A stretch of 6,645 nt of DNA from CAZCEC01 sp964497615 (GTDB lineage: Bacteria > Chloroflexota > Anaerolineae > Anaerolineales > UBA6663), in assembly GCA_964497615.1 (NCBI GenBank), contig CAZCEC010000135.1, forward strand, positions 1 to 6,645, in the 5' to 3' direction. The notes beneath the pieces were generated by a model that had not been told where the DNA came from, did not search any database, and saw only the letters and a list, made by a program, of their open reading frames with translations. Below are positions 1 through 5,522 of the stretch, piece after piece. Within the stretch, counting starts at the first letter, position 1. Each line of letters starts with the position of its first letter. Both the position numbers and the translations under genes were made by a program.

Positions 1-60
1 GGGGTGGGGGGGGGGGGAAGGGTGCGGAGGGACGGGGCCGGGGGGGGGGGGAAGGCCAGG
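1..60. repeat. G-rich low-complexity tract with two G12 runs
   Basis: Two uninterrupted runs of twelve G (6-17 and 40-51) are each followed by AAGG, with several shorter G3-G4 runs between and around them. On the + strand this fits the pattern of a G-quadruplex-forming region. On the minus strand, the direction of transcription, it is a C-rich tract lying about 150 bp beyond the DUF1028 stop. It sits at the very edge of the window, so homopolymer errors or an assembly end cannot be excluded. Confidence 0.7.
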
Positions 61-207
61 GGTCAGATGGATCACCTGCGCAGGGGGATGCCAGGCCCGG
101 CAGGCTGAGGCGGGTTCGGAATGACAGGGCCGAGGGGCCGGAGGGGGGAAGCGGGCGTGGAGTGACGGGGACGGGGGGCGGGGATGAAAGGCAGGCCGGA
201 TTGGACC
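61..207. other. Non-coding region downstream of the DUF1028 gene
   Basis: No credible gene was found here. The open frames on both strands are proline- or glycine-rich products of the skewed composition. A perfect 10-bp palindrome, CCTGCGCAGG, lies at 75-84. It is too short, and lacks a following T-run in either direction, to be called a terminator. G-rich + strand composition continues to about position 185. Confidence 0.5.
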
Positions 208-1146
208 TCAGGCGGACTGGGCGCGCTGCCAGGCGTGATACTTGGCGCGGAGGTCGGCGAGGACAATGCGGTCAATCAGGTCGTCGTCGCGGATGCGGAC
301 ATCGTAGTTCTCCCAACCCATGAAGTCTTGCAGGGCCTTCTTAGTGGCGGCATCGAACTGGCCGGTGAGGGGGCCGGTGTAGAAGGCTATGCCGCGGTAG
401 GCGAGGTCGCCGAGGAGGGCCTGCAACTCGCGGCATAGGGGCGGGTCAATGGGGATCAGGTCGGCGGGGTCGGAGCGGAAGAAGTGGAGTTTGTGGAGGG
501 CCAACAGGCGCTCAAGCTCTTGCAGGGGGCGGGCATGGTCGTAGATGCTGATGTCAATGAAATCGTCGCTGGTGCCGTCGTAGCCGGCCCCGGCGCGCTT
601 GACGAGCAGGGCGGCGGACTGCTCGCCGCGCCGGTCGCCGCCGGCCTGGCCGCCCGCCACCAGGGCCGCGACCAGCCGGTCGGCGAGGCTGCCGGTGGTG
701 GTGGTGAAGGTGCGGGCCAGGGCGAGGACGGTTGCAGGGCCGGTGAGGATGTTGCCCTGGGCGGCGAAGCCCTGGCCGACGGCGACTGTGCCCGGCTCAC
801 CTTGAGAATCGCCTGCGCGGCCGCCAGCCCAGGCGAAGCACTCGCGCCCGGTCCAGGTGGCGGCGTTGCCGTGAGCGTCAACAATGCCGGCCTGGCGGGT
901 CTCGCGGGCGTCATCATCGGCGAGGAGGGCGCGGAGGGCGGCCTCGGCGGTGAGGCCGCCGCGGAGGAGGGCGAGGCCGCGCGGGCCGTAGCTGACGTTG
1001 GCGGCGGCCTGGGTGGCGATGGCGCCGACGCCAGCCTGGGCCCAGGGCACGATGGGGCGGACGTTGGGGAACTTGGATTGGACGGCGACGCCGAGGTCGC
1101 CGGTGGCGGGGTCGAGGGCGAGGAGGGAGAAGGTGGCGATGAGCAT
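208..1146 (-). CDS. DUF1028 family protein (Ntn-hydrolase-like fold) with C-terminal peptidoglycan-binding-like domain
   Basis: This 312-residue protein has the DUF1028 pattern. It opens with TFSLLALDPATGDLGVAVQS (residues 5-24). It continues with PWAQAGVGAIATQA (34-47), YGPRGLALL (53-61), a QAGIVDAHGNAATWTG segment (85-100), AAQGNILTGP (128-137), and GGDRRGEQSAALLV (169-182). Residues 200-215 hold the D-H-x-x-P-L-x-E-L end of the domain. About residues 232-305 resemble the peptidoglycan-binding-like tail that many family members carry, with GPLTGQFDAATKKALQDFMG (258-277). The family has an Ntn-hydrolase-like fold, but its reaction is unknown. Thr5 could be the nucleophile if the first four residues were removed; this is inference. 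A stretch at about 111-126 looks longer than usual for the family. The gene is last in the cluster, 57 bp after kynU. No Shine-Dalgarno sequence precedes the ATG; the bases just upstream are pyrimidine-rich and end a heptamer array. No signal peptide was seen. The family call is firm; the function is unknown. Confidence 0.93.
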   Translation of the reverse strand: MLIATFSLLALDPATGDLGVAVQSKFPNVRPIVPWAQAGVGAIATQAAANVSYGPRGLALLRGGLTAEAALRALLADDDARETRQAGIVDAHGNAATWTGRECFAWAGGRAGDSQGEPGTVAVGQGFAAQGNILTGPATVLALARTFTTTTGSLADRLVAALVAGGQAGGDRRGEQSAALLVKRAGAGYDGTSDDFIDISIYDHARPLQELERLLALHKLHFFRSDPADLIPIDPPLCRELQALLGDLAYRGIAFYTGPLTGQFDAATKKALQDFMGWENYDVRIRDDDLIDRIVLADLRAKYHAWQRAQSA

Positions 1147-1158
1147 AAGTATTGGAGG

Positions 1159-1186
1159 TCGGAAGTCAGAGGTCAGAGGTCGGAAG
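1159..1186. repeat. Four-unit heptamer array upstream of the DUF1028 gene
   Basis: Four consecutive 7-bp units on the + strand read TCGGAAG, TCAGAGG, TCAGAGG and TCGGAAG. The array fills most of the 57-bp gap between the kynU stop and the DUF1028 start and ends 12 bp from that start codon. In the transcript it reads as repeated GACCTC/GACTTCC and offers no ribosome binding site. It resembles the short tandem heptamer repeats described in some cyanobacterial genomes; its role here is unknown. Confidence 0.85.
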
Positions 1187-1203
1187 AGTATGCGTAGATT
1201 GAC

Positions 1204-2505
1204 TTAGGTGACGGCAGGGCGCTCGAGGGGGTAGTGCTCGTAGCGGCGCTCGGTGACGGCCTGGCGGATGCGGGTGAGGCCGTCGAACACATCCACGAAG
1301 CGGGTGTAGAGGGGGGCGAGGCCGAGGCGCAGGTTGTCGGGGTAGCGGAAGTCGGGGATGACGTTGAGCTCCTCGATCAGGGCGCGATCGATGCGCAGGG
1401 CCTCGGGGTGGCCGAGAGAGACGTGCGAGCCGCGCCGGGCGGGGTTGCGCGGGGAGTTGAGGGTGAAGCCGAGAGGGGCGAGTTCGGATTCCCAGAGGGC
1501 GATGAGGTACTCGGTTTGGGCGACGGACTTGGCGCGCAGGCGGTCGAGGCCGGCCTCCAGCAGGAGGTCCACGGCCGGCTCGATGGCGGCCAGGGAGAGC
1601 ATGGAGGGGGTGCCGACGAGGAAGCGGCCCAGGCCGGGGGCGGGGGCGTAATCCAGGCCCATATCGAACTGCCCCTGCTGGCCGAACCAGCCCCAGATGG
1701 GATTGAGCAAGGTGTCCTGCAAATCGCGGCGGACGTAAAGGAAGGCCGGCGCGCCGGGGCCGCCGTTGAGGTACTTGTAGGTGCAGCCGACGGCCAGGTC
1801 CACGCCGCAGCTGTTGAGGTCCACGGGCAGGGCGCCGACGGAGTGGCTGAGGTCCCACAGGACCAGGGCGCCGGCCTGGTGGGCGGCGGCGGTAAGGGCA
1901 GGCATGTCGTAGACGAAGCCGCTCTTGAAGGCGGTGTGGGTGAGGGTGAGCAGGGCGGTGTGCGGGCCGAGGGCGGCGACGATTTCGGCTTCCGGCCCGG
2001 TGAGGCCGTCGGGCGAGGGGACGCGGAGGAGGCGATAGTCTGGGCCGGTCAGGCGGGCCGCGCCCTGGAGGACGTACAGGTCGGAGGGGAAGTTGAGGTC
2101 GTCGGTGACGATGGCGCGGCGGCCGGGCCGAGCGCCGAGGGCGGCCAGGACGAGCTTGAAGAAGTTGACGGTGGTGGAGTCGGCGACGAGGACTTCGTCG
2201 GGCTGGGCGCCGATGAGGCCGGCGATCTTGCCGCCGAGGCGCTGGGCGAGGGTGAACCAGCCTTCGCCCCAGCCGCGGATGAGGCGGGCGCCCCACTCGT
2301 GGTTCACCACCTCGGCGATACGGTCGGCGGTGCGCTTGGGCAGGCGCCCGAGGGAGTTGCCGTCGAGGTAGATGAGGTCGTCGTCTTGAATGACAAATTG
2401 ATCCCTATAGCTGGCGAGCGGGTCGGCGCGGTCGAGGGATTCGGCGTGTGAGCGTGTGAGCGCGTGAGCGCGTGTGAGGTGGTTAGGCGATGAGGTCGTT
2501 GTCAT
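1204..2505 (-). CDS. kynU: Kynureninase
   Basis: This PLP-dependent fold-type I enzyme hydrolyses L-kynurenine to anthranilate and L-alanine in the cytoplasm. The 433 residues align with the family along their length. Residues 46-53 are YLDGNSLG, 109-117 are the DSTTVNFFK phosphate-binding segment, and 138-148 are the NFPSDLYVLQG segment. Residues 217-224 are WDLSHSVG, where Asp218 should pair with the PLP pyridine nitrogen. Residues 243-251 are YKYLNGGPG, where Lys244 is the expected Schiff-base lysine. GTPSMLSLAA lies at 298-307, GSHVSL at 359-364, and DFRYPDNLRLGLAPLY at 385-400. The N-terminus is about 10-20 residues longer than I expect, and residues 10-21 are encoded by an octamer repeat array. 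No other start codon is evident between the ATG and the conserved core, and no clear Shine-Dalgarno sequence precedes it. The gene begins 15 bp after the four-helix-bundle gene, so translation may be coupled. With kynA it covers two of the three steps from tryptophan to anthranilate. Confidence 0.97.
   Translation of the reverse strand: MTTTSSPNHLTRAHALTRSHAESLDRADPLASYRDQFVIQDDDLIYLDGNSLGRLPKRTADRIAEVVNHEWGARLIRGWGEGWFTLAQRLGGKIAGLIGAQPDEVLVADSTTVNFFKLVLAALGARPGRRAIVTDDLNFPSDLYVLQGAARLTGPDYRLLRVPSPDGLTGPEAEIVAALGPHTALLTLTHTAFKSGFVYDMPALTAAAHQAGALVLWDLSHSVGALPVDLNSCGVDLAVGCTYKYLNGGPGAPAFLYVRRDLQDTLLNPIWGWFGQQGQFDMGLDYAPAPGLGRFLVGTPSMLSLAAIEPAVDLLLEAGLDRLRAKSVAQTEYLIALWESELAPLGFTLNSPRNPARRGSHVSLGHPEALRIDRALIEELNVIPDFRYPDNLRLGLAPLYTRFVDVFDGLTRIRQAVTERRYEHYPLERPAVT
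2444..2477 (-). repeat. Octamer array, left arm of an inverted pair, inside the 5' end of kynU
   Basis: On the + strand the array reads GCGTGTGA twice, then GCGCGTGA, then the slightly longer GCGCGTGTGA. On the minus strand the unit is TCACACGC or TCACGCGC. It encodes kynU residues 10-21, seen as the internal repeat LTRAHALTRSHA. The same octamer occurs in the opposite orientation at 3017-3048. The strand given is that on which the TCAC form reads. Confidence 0.9.
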
Positions 2506-2520
2506 TTCGGCGTCAGGGAA

Positions 2521-2982
2521 TCATCGTCCACCGTTGGCGTCGTCGTTGATCGACTCGCCGAAATCCGAGTTTGCCGCGTAGTCGCCAGGTTCTTCTCGGA
2601 CTGAAGCTGGGCCGCACCAGGGTTGGGGGTGGGCGGCCATTTTGACCAGGCTGCCGCTGATCTGCTCGTAGTCTTGCGACAGGTGGGTGTGAGTATCGGC
2701 ATCCAAGTAGCCGCACCGGCGCGCAAAATCCAGCCAAACACTGGTTTCGGCAGCCTCGGCGTTGGCGTCGCTAACCTTGCTAACGAAGTTGGGCACGCAG
2801 AGACGCTTTCTCCAGGCCTCGGCGAGGTTAGCGCAGACCGACCGGGACGACCGCCGAATTTGGTCGGTGAGCGAATAACGCTCCTCGGCCGGCCAGTTCC
2901 TTGGCAAAGAAAAGATGCGCATGGCCGCCTCAAAGCTAACTTTGTAAACTCTCAACTCCTTGAAGTCTTTGATCAGCGCCAA
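2521..2982 (-). CDS. Four helix bundle protein (23S rRNA-intervening-sequence protein family)
   Basis: This 153-residue protein matches the small all-helical family first found in open frames inside 23S rRNA intervening sequences and later as free-standing genes. Diagnostic segments are FKELRVYKVSFEAAMRIF (7-24), LPRNWPAEERYSLTDQIRRS (26-45), SVCANLAEAWRKR (48-60) and EAAETSVWLDFARRCGYLD (76-94), with a last helix to about 118. The biochemical role of the family is unknown. Residues about 123-153 form an acidic, polar tail beyond the usual length of roughly 120. The start is TTG, chosen because the family motif begins at once and GGAGAG lies six bases upstream; an ATG five bases further upstream is out of frame. 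GC is about 59% by hand count, clearly lower than kynA and kynU. Inverted octamer arrays flank the gene, which suggests it was inserted between kynA and kynU. Confidence 0.93.
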   Translation of the reverse strand: MALIKDFKELRVYKVSFEAAMRIFSLPRNWPAEERYSLTDQIRRSSRSVCANLAEAWRKRLCVPNFVSKVSDANAEAAETSVWLDFARRCGYLDADTHTHLSQDYEQISGSLVKMAAHPQPWCGPASVREEPGDYAANSDFGESINDDANGGR

Positions 2983-2988
2983 TGCATT

Positions 2989-2994
2989 CTCTCC
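2989..2994 (-). promoter_or_regulatory. Ribosome binding site of the four-helix-bundle gene
   Basis: GGAGAG on the minus strand lies six bases before the TTG codon at 2982-2980. It supports the TTG start over the out-of-frame ATG at 2987-2985, which would be only one base from the site. Confidence 0.7.
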
Positions 2995-3016
2995 GGTCTG
3001 TCTTTGAACGAAACTC

Positions 3017-3048
3017 TCACGTGCTCACACGCTCACTTGCTCACGCGC
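3017..3048 (+). repeat. Octamer array, right arm of an inverted pair, inside the 3' end of kynA
   Basis: Four 8-bp units on the + strand read TCACGTGC, TCACACGC, TCACTTGC and TCACGCGC. They match the reverse complement of the array at 2444-2477 at about 27 of 32 positions. The kynA stop codon (3033-3035) and its last codons lie inside the array. In an mRNA the two arrays could pair into a long stem enclosing the four-helix-bundle frame. The array lies within 35 bp of that gene's start codon. Confidence 0.9.
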
Positions 3049-4478
3049 AGGTCTTGCCGGACACGCCACAGCACCTCGAAGAAGCGGGGCCGCACCTGGC
3101 GGTCTTCAAAGACACGGTTGGCCGCTTGGATCTTGATGCCGGCGGTCTCGGCCAGGTATTCGGGGCCGAGGAAGCCGGTGCCGGAGCGGCCGCCGATCAT
3201 CTTCTCCACCATGCTGGCGTGGCCGACGCGCCAGAAGTAGAAGAACTGGTCGAACTCGAGGAGCAGGTCGGCCAGTTCGGCCAGGTCCTGGTGGGGGTTG
3301 GGCGTGTCGGCGGCGGTAAAGAGGTCCTTGAGATCGGTCAGGCCGCGCGCCTGCACCTGGGCCAGGAAGACCTCGGGCAGGGTAGGCTCGGAGAGGCGCT
3401 GGCGCTGGCGGGGGGTGAGCAGGTGAACGGGGAGGGTGTCGAGGCCTTCCAGGAACCTCTGAAAGACCGGGTCGTCGCGCAGGCCGCAGACGATTTCGAT
3501 CTCGCGGAACTGGTAGCTCTCGGTGCCGCTGGCGGGGGTGAGGCCGGTCCATTCCTCCTGCCCATCGTCGCGCTGGCGCGTCTGGTGGCGGAAGCGCAGG
3601 AAGTCGAGGGGCAGCATGGTGGCCGGCATTTGAATCTGGGGGACGAGCAGGCGCTGGACGAGCACCGCACGGCGGATGAAGGCGGCGGCCCCGGCGGCGT
3701 CGCCCGCCTGGAGCAAGGGCAGGGCGCGGTCCACCTGGTCGAGGATGACTTGAAAGTACACCTCGAAGCACTGGTGGACGATGATGAACAGGTTTTCGTC
3801 GGGGCTGATGTGCTCGGGCTGCCAGTGGCCGCCGGGGGGCTGGCCGGCGGAGGACCAGGCCGATTTCACGCCCTGTTGCAGGTCGAGCAGGGCTGGAAGA
3901 TGGAGCCAGTCGCTGAAGCGGGGCGCGTCATCCGCGCAAGTGAGGGTGGCGCTGGCGAAGCGGCGGTACTGGGCGGACCAGCGCTCGAAGCGGGCGGCGT
4001 AGTCGCGGGCGGCCTCGGCCAGGCCGGGTGTGCGCTCATCGTTCAGGTGTGCCAGGCGGGGCGCCAGCCGGGTAAACAGCTCAAACTGCGCCGAGGGCGG
4101 CTCGACGCCAACGTCGCGCAGGGGCTGGGTGAGGCGCAGGTCGCGGACGCACAGGGTTTCGGCCAGGTCGGCGTGCTGGTCGAAGAGCTTGAACAAGTCG
4201 CTGCCGCGCCGGAGGAGCTTGACGCGCTCGTAGGTGGGGGGCGCGGAGGCACCGGCGGCCAGCGCGGCGCGGGCGTCGGCCAGCAGCACCTTGAACCACA
4301 ACTCATACCACTGGTAAGCGGTGACGAGCAGCAGCGCACCGGGCTGCGTTGAGGCTTCCTTCGGTTGCAGGGTGAGCAGCCGGGGGACGCGGATATAGGT
4401 GCAGTAGTGGGTCTGATAGGCGTCCGCGACCGCGTGGCCGCAGGCGGGGTCGCCGTTCCACGGGACGGGCTGCGCCAT
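3033..4478 (-). CDS. kynA: Tryptophan 2,3-dioxygenase with an extra N-terminal TDO-like region
   Basis: This haem enzyme oxidises L-tryptophan to N-formylkynurenine. The TDO core is at about residues 188-450 of 481. DENLFIIVHQ (227-236) carries His235, matching the active-site His55 of Xanthomonas TDO. LDFLRFR (291-297) holds the Phe and Arg of the substrate pocket. TPASGTESYQFREIE (314-328) is the conserved ASG/QFR segment. WRVGHASMVEKMIGGRSGTG (416-435) holds the expected proximal haem ligand His420 and, 14 residues on as in human TDO, Thr434. The usual GGSSG after this threonine is changed to GFLG. Residues 1-187 are unusual: YIRVPRLLTLQ (28-38) and LLVTAYQWYELWFK (50-63) match WLHLPALLDLQ (191-201) and LFIIVHQCFEVYFQ (230-243), so they look like a second copy of the TDO N-terminal half. 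In that copy Tyr55 replaces the active-site His. Usual TDOs have about 280-410 residues. The start is 8 bp after the upstream stop without a Shine-Dalgarno sequence, suggesting coupling. The last four residues come from an octamer array. Confidence 0.93.
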   Translation of the reverse strand: MAQPVPWNGDPACGHAVADAYQTHYCTYIRVPRLLTLQPKEASTQPGALLLVTAYQWYELWFKVLLADARAALAAGASAPPTYERVKLLRRGSDLFKLFDQHADLAETLCVRDLRLTQPLRDVGVEPPSAQFELFTRLAPRLAHLNDERTPGLAEAARDYAARFERWSAQYRRFASATLTCADDAPRFSDWLHLPALLDLQQGVKSAWSSAGQPPGGHWQPEHISPDENLFIIVHQCFEVYFQVILDQVDRALPLLQAGDAAGAAAFIRRAVLVQRLLVPQIQMPATMLPLDFLRFRHQTRQRDDGQEEWTGLTPASGTESYQFREIEIVCGLRDDPVFQRFLEGLDTLPVHLLTPRQRQRLSEPTLPEVFLAQVQARGLTDLKDLFTAADTPNPHQDLAELADLLLEFDQFFYFWRVGHASMVEKMIGGRSGTGFLGPEYLAETAGIKIQAANRVFEDRQVRPRFFEVLWRVRQDLRVSK

Positions 4479-4486
4479 GCGGGCCG

Positions 4487-5488
4487 CTAGCGCACGGTGT
4501 TCGGGTCAATCACGTACTTCCACCAGTTGTAGGCGATGCCGTTGGCGCCGCCGGTGATGTGGGGGAAGAGCTGGAACCACCACATGTGATGGCCGGTGAT
4601 GTCGCCATTGCCCCAGTCGGCGGTGTCCACGGTCTTGGGCGCGCCGTCGAGGTTGGGGAAGTTCTTCCAGGTGTGGGCGCGGCTCTGGACCTTCTTCTTG
4701 TTGCCCCAGTCGTAGTCCTTGTCGCTGTTGGGGGCGTAGTGGACGATGCCGACTTCGGCCTTACCGGGGTGGGTCTTGTCGTAGCGGGCGAAGCGCTCCC
4801 ACAGGTTGTCGTCGCCCTTCTTGTTGCGGAAGACGTGGGCCATGATGGACTCGGCCCGGTGGCCGATATTCTCCAGCATCTCGCCGGTGCCGCGCTGGTA
4901 GTTGTAGCCCATGATGACGAACTTGCGCTTGGCGTGGTCGGTCTTCTCCAGGGGCGGGGCGTTGCACCAGAAGGCCTTGGGGCCGACCATGATCGACTCG
5001 TAGAAGCCGGCGTAGGGGAAGGCGTGGAGCCAGACCTCGTCGATCTTGCCGGCGTTGACCTTTTCGATGATGTCGAACTCGTCCAGGATGCGGTAGTAGT
5101 CCACCGCGTCGGGGTCGTGGAAGCCCTTGCCAACCTTCATTAGCTTGACGAAGTCGTCGGCGGTGTAGGTGAAGCCGTCCACCTTGGTGGGCATCTTGTC
5201 CACCTCGATGCGCTCGACGACGGTGTGGTTGGCGTAGCCGAAGCTGGCCTTCTGCAAGTCGGCGATGTGGCCGGAGACCAGCTTGTCGGCGTCGTTCCAG
5301 CCCATCACCTCGGACAGCTTCTTGCCCCCGGCCGACTTGACCTTGGGGTTGTAGATGATGCTCATGACCTTGCGATGAACGGGGGCCGGCTTCTGGCCGA
5401 CCGGTTCCTTTTCTGCCGGTTCTGGGCCGAGGTCTTCGACAAAGTCCGCCGCTTGCTGCACCAATTTGTTTAGCCGGTTGAGGTTCAT
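4487..5488 (-). CDS. Conserved protein of unknown function (333 aa) between rbsK and kynA
   Basis: I can give no function and no named domain with certainty, although the sequence looks like a well-conserved enzyme-like family. After a charged, low-complexity stretch (about 18-40) the protein is rich in Trp, Tyr, His and acidic residues. Segments that look conserved are EVWLHAFPYAGFYESIMVGP (151-170), AFWCNAPPL (172-180), FVIMGYNYQRGTGEMLENIG (190-209) followed by HRAESI (210-215), NLWERFARYDK (228-238), and HYAPNSDKDYDWGN (250-263). Near the end are ADWGNGDITGHHMWWFQLFP (290-309) and NWWKYVIDPN (321-330). The clustered His, Asp and Glu (His210, Glu213, His250, His300, His301, His310) could bind metal or act in catalysis; this is inference. 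No signal peptide or membrane segment was seen. The start has a good AAGGAG site. GC looks somewhat lower than in kynA. The 8-bp gap to kynA suggests the two are co-translated, so a role in tryptophan or kynurenine metabolism is possible. Confidence 0.9.
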   Translation of the reverse strand: MNLNRLNKLVQQAADFVEDLGPEPAEKEPVGQKPAPVHRKVMSIIYNPKVKSAGGKKLSEVMGWNDADKLVSGHIADLQKASFGYANHTVVERIEVDKMPTKVDGFTYTADDFVKLMKVGKGFHDPDAVDYYRILDEFDIIEKVNAGKIDEVWLHAFPYAGFYESIMVGPKAFWCNAPPLEKTDHAKRKFVIMGYNYQRGTGEMLENIGHRAESIMAHVFRNKKGDDNLWERFARYDKTHPGKAEVGIVHYAPNSDKDYDWGNKKKVQSRAHTWKNFPNLDGAPKTVDTADWGNGDITGHHMWWFQLFPHITGGANGIAYNWWKYVIDPNTVR

Positions 5489-5493
5489 GATGG

Positions 5494-5499
5494 CTCCTT
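5494..5499 (-). promoter_or_regulatory. Ribosome binding site of the 333-aa unknown gene
   Basis: AAGGAG on the minus strand lies five bases before the ATG at 5488-5486. It is the strongest Shine-Dalgarno match in the window and lies in the 34-bp gap after rbsK. No promoter was seen in this gap. Confidence 0.75.
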
Positions 5500-5522
5500 C
5501 GCTTACCCGTAGGTTTCAACGC

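Noticed and set aside
75..84. Palindrome CCTGCGCAGG as a terminator or operator
   Set aside because: It has only five base pairs per arm, no loop and no T-run; such palindromes arise by chance in GC-rich DNA.
1166..2296. Second minus-strand frame (376 aa) inside kynU
   Set aside because: It is dominated by Arg and Pro, with no family resemblance; an out-of-frame shadow of kynU.
1234..2451. Long plus-strand open frame (405 aa) opposite kynU
   Set aside because: It is low in complexity, dominated by Gly, Ala, Glu and Val, and antisense to a kynureninase with all catalytic motifs.
2444..3048. CRISPR array or insertion sequence
   Set aside because: The units are 8 bp with no spacers, no transposase or cas gene is present, and no target-site duplication could be identified.
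2982..4352. Long plus-strand open frame (456 aa) opposite kynA
   Set aside because: It is Gly/Ala/Glu/Val-rich with no recognisable motif and lies antisense to a clear TDO; long antisense frames are expected at this GC content.
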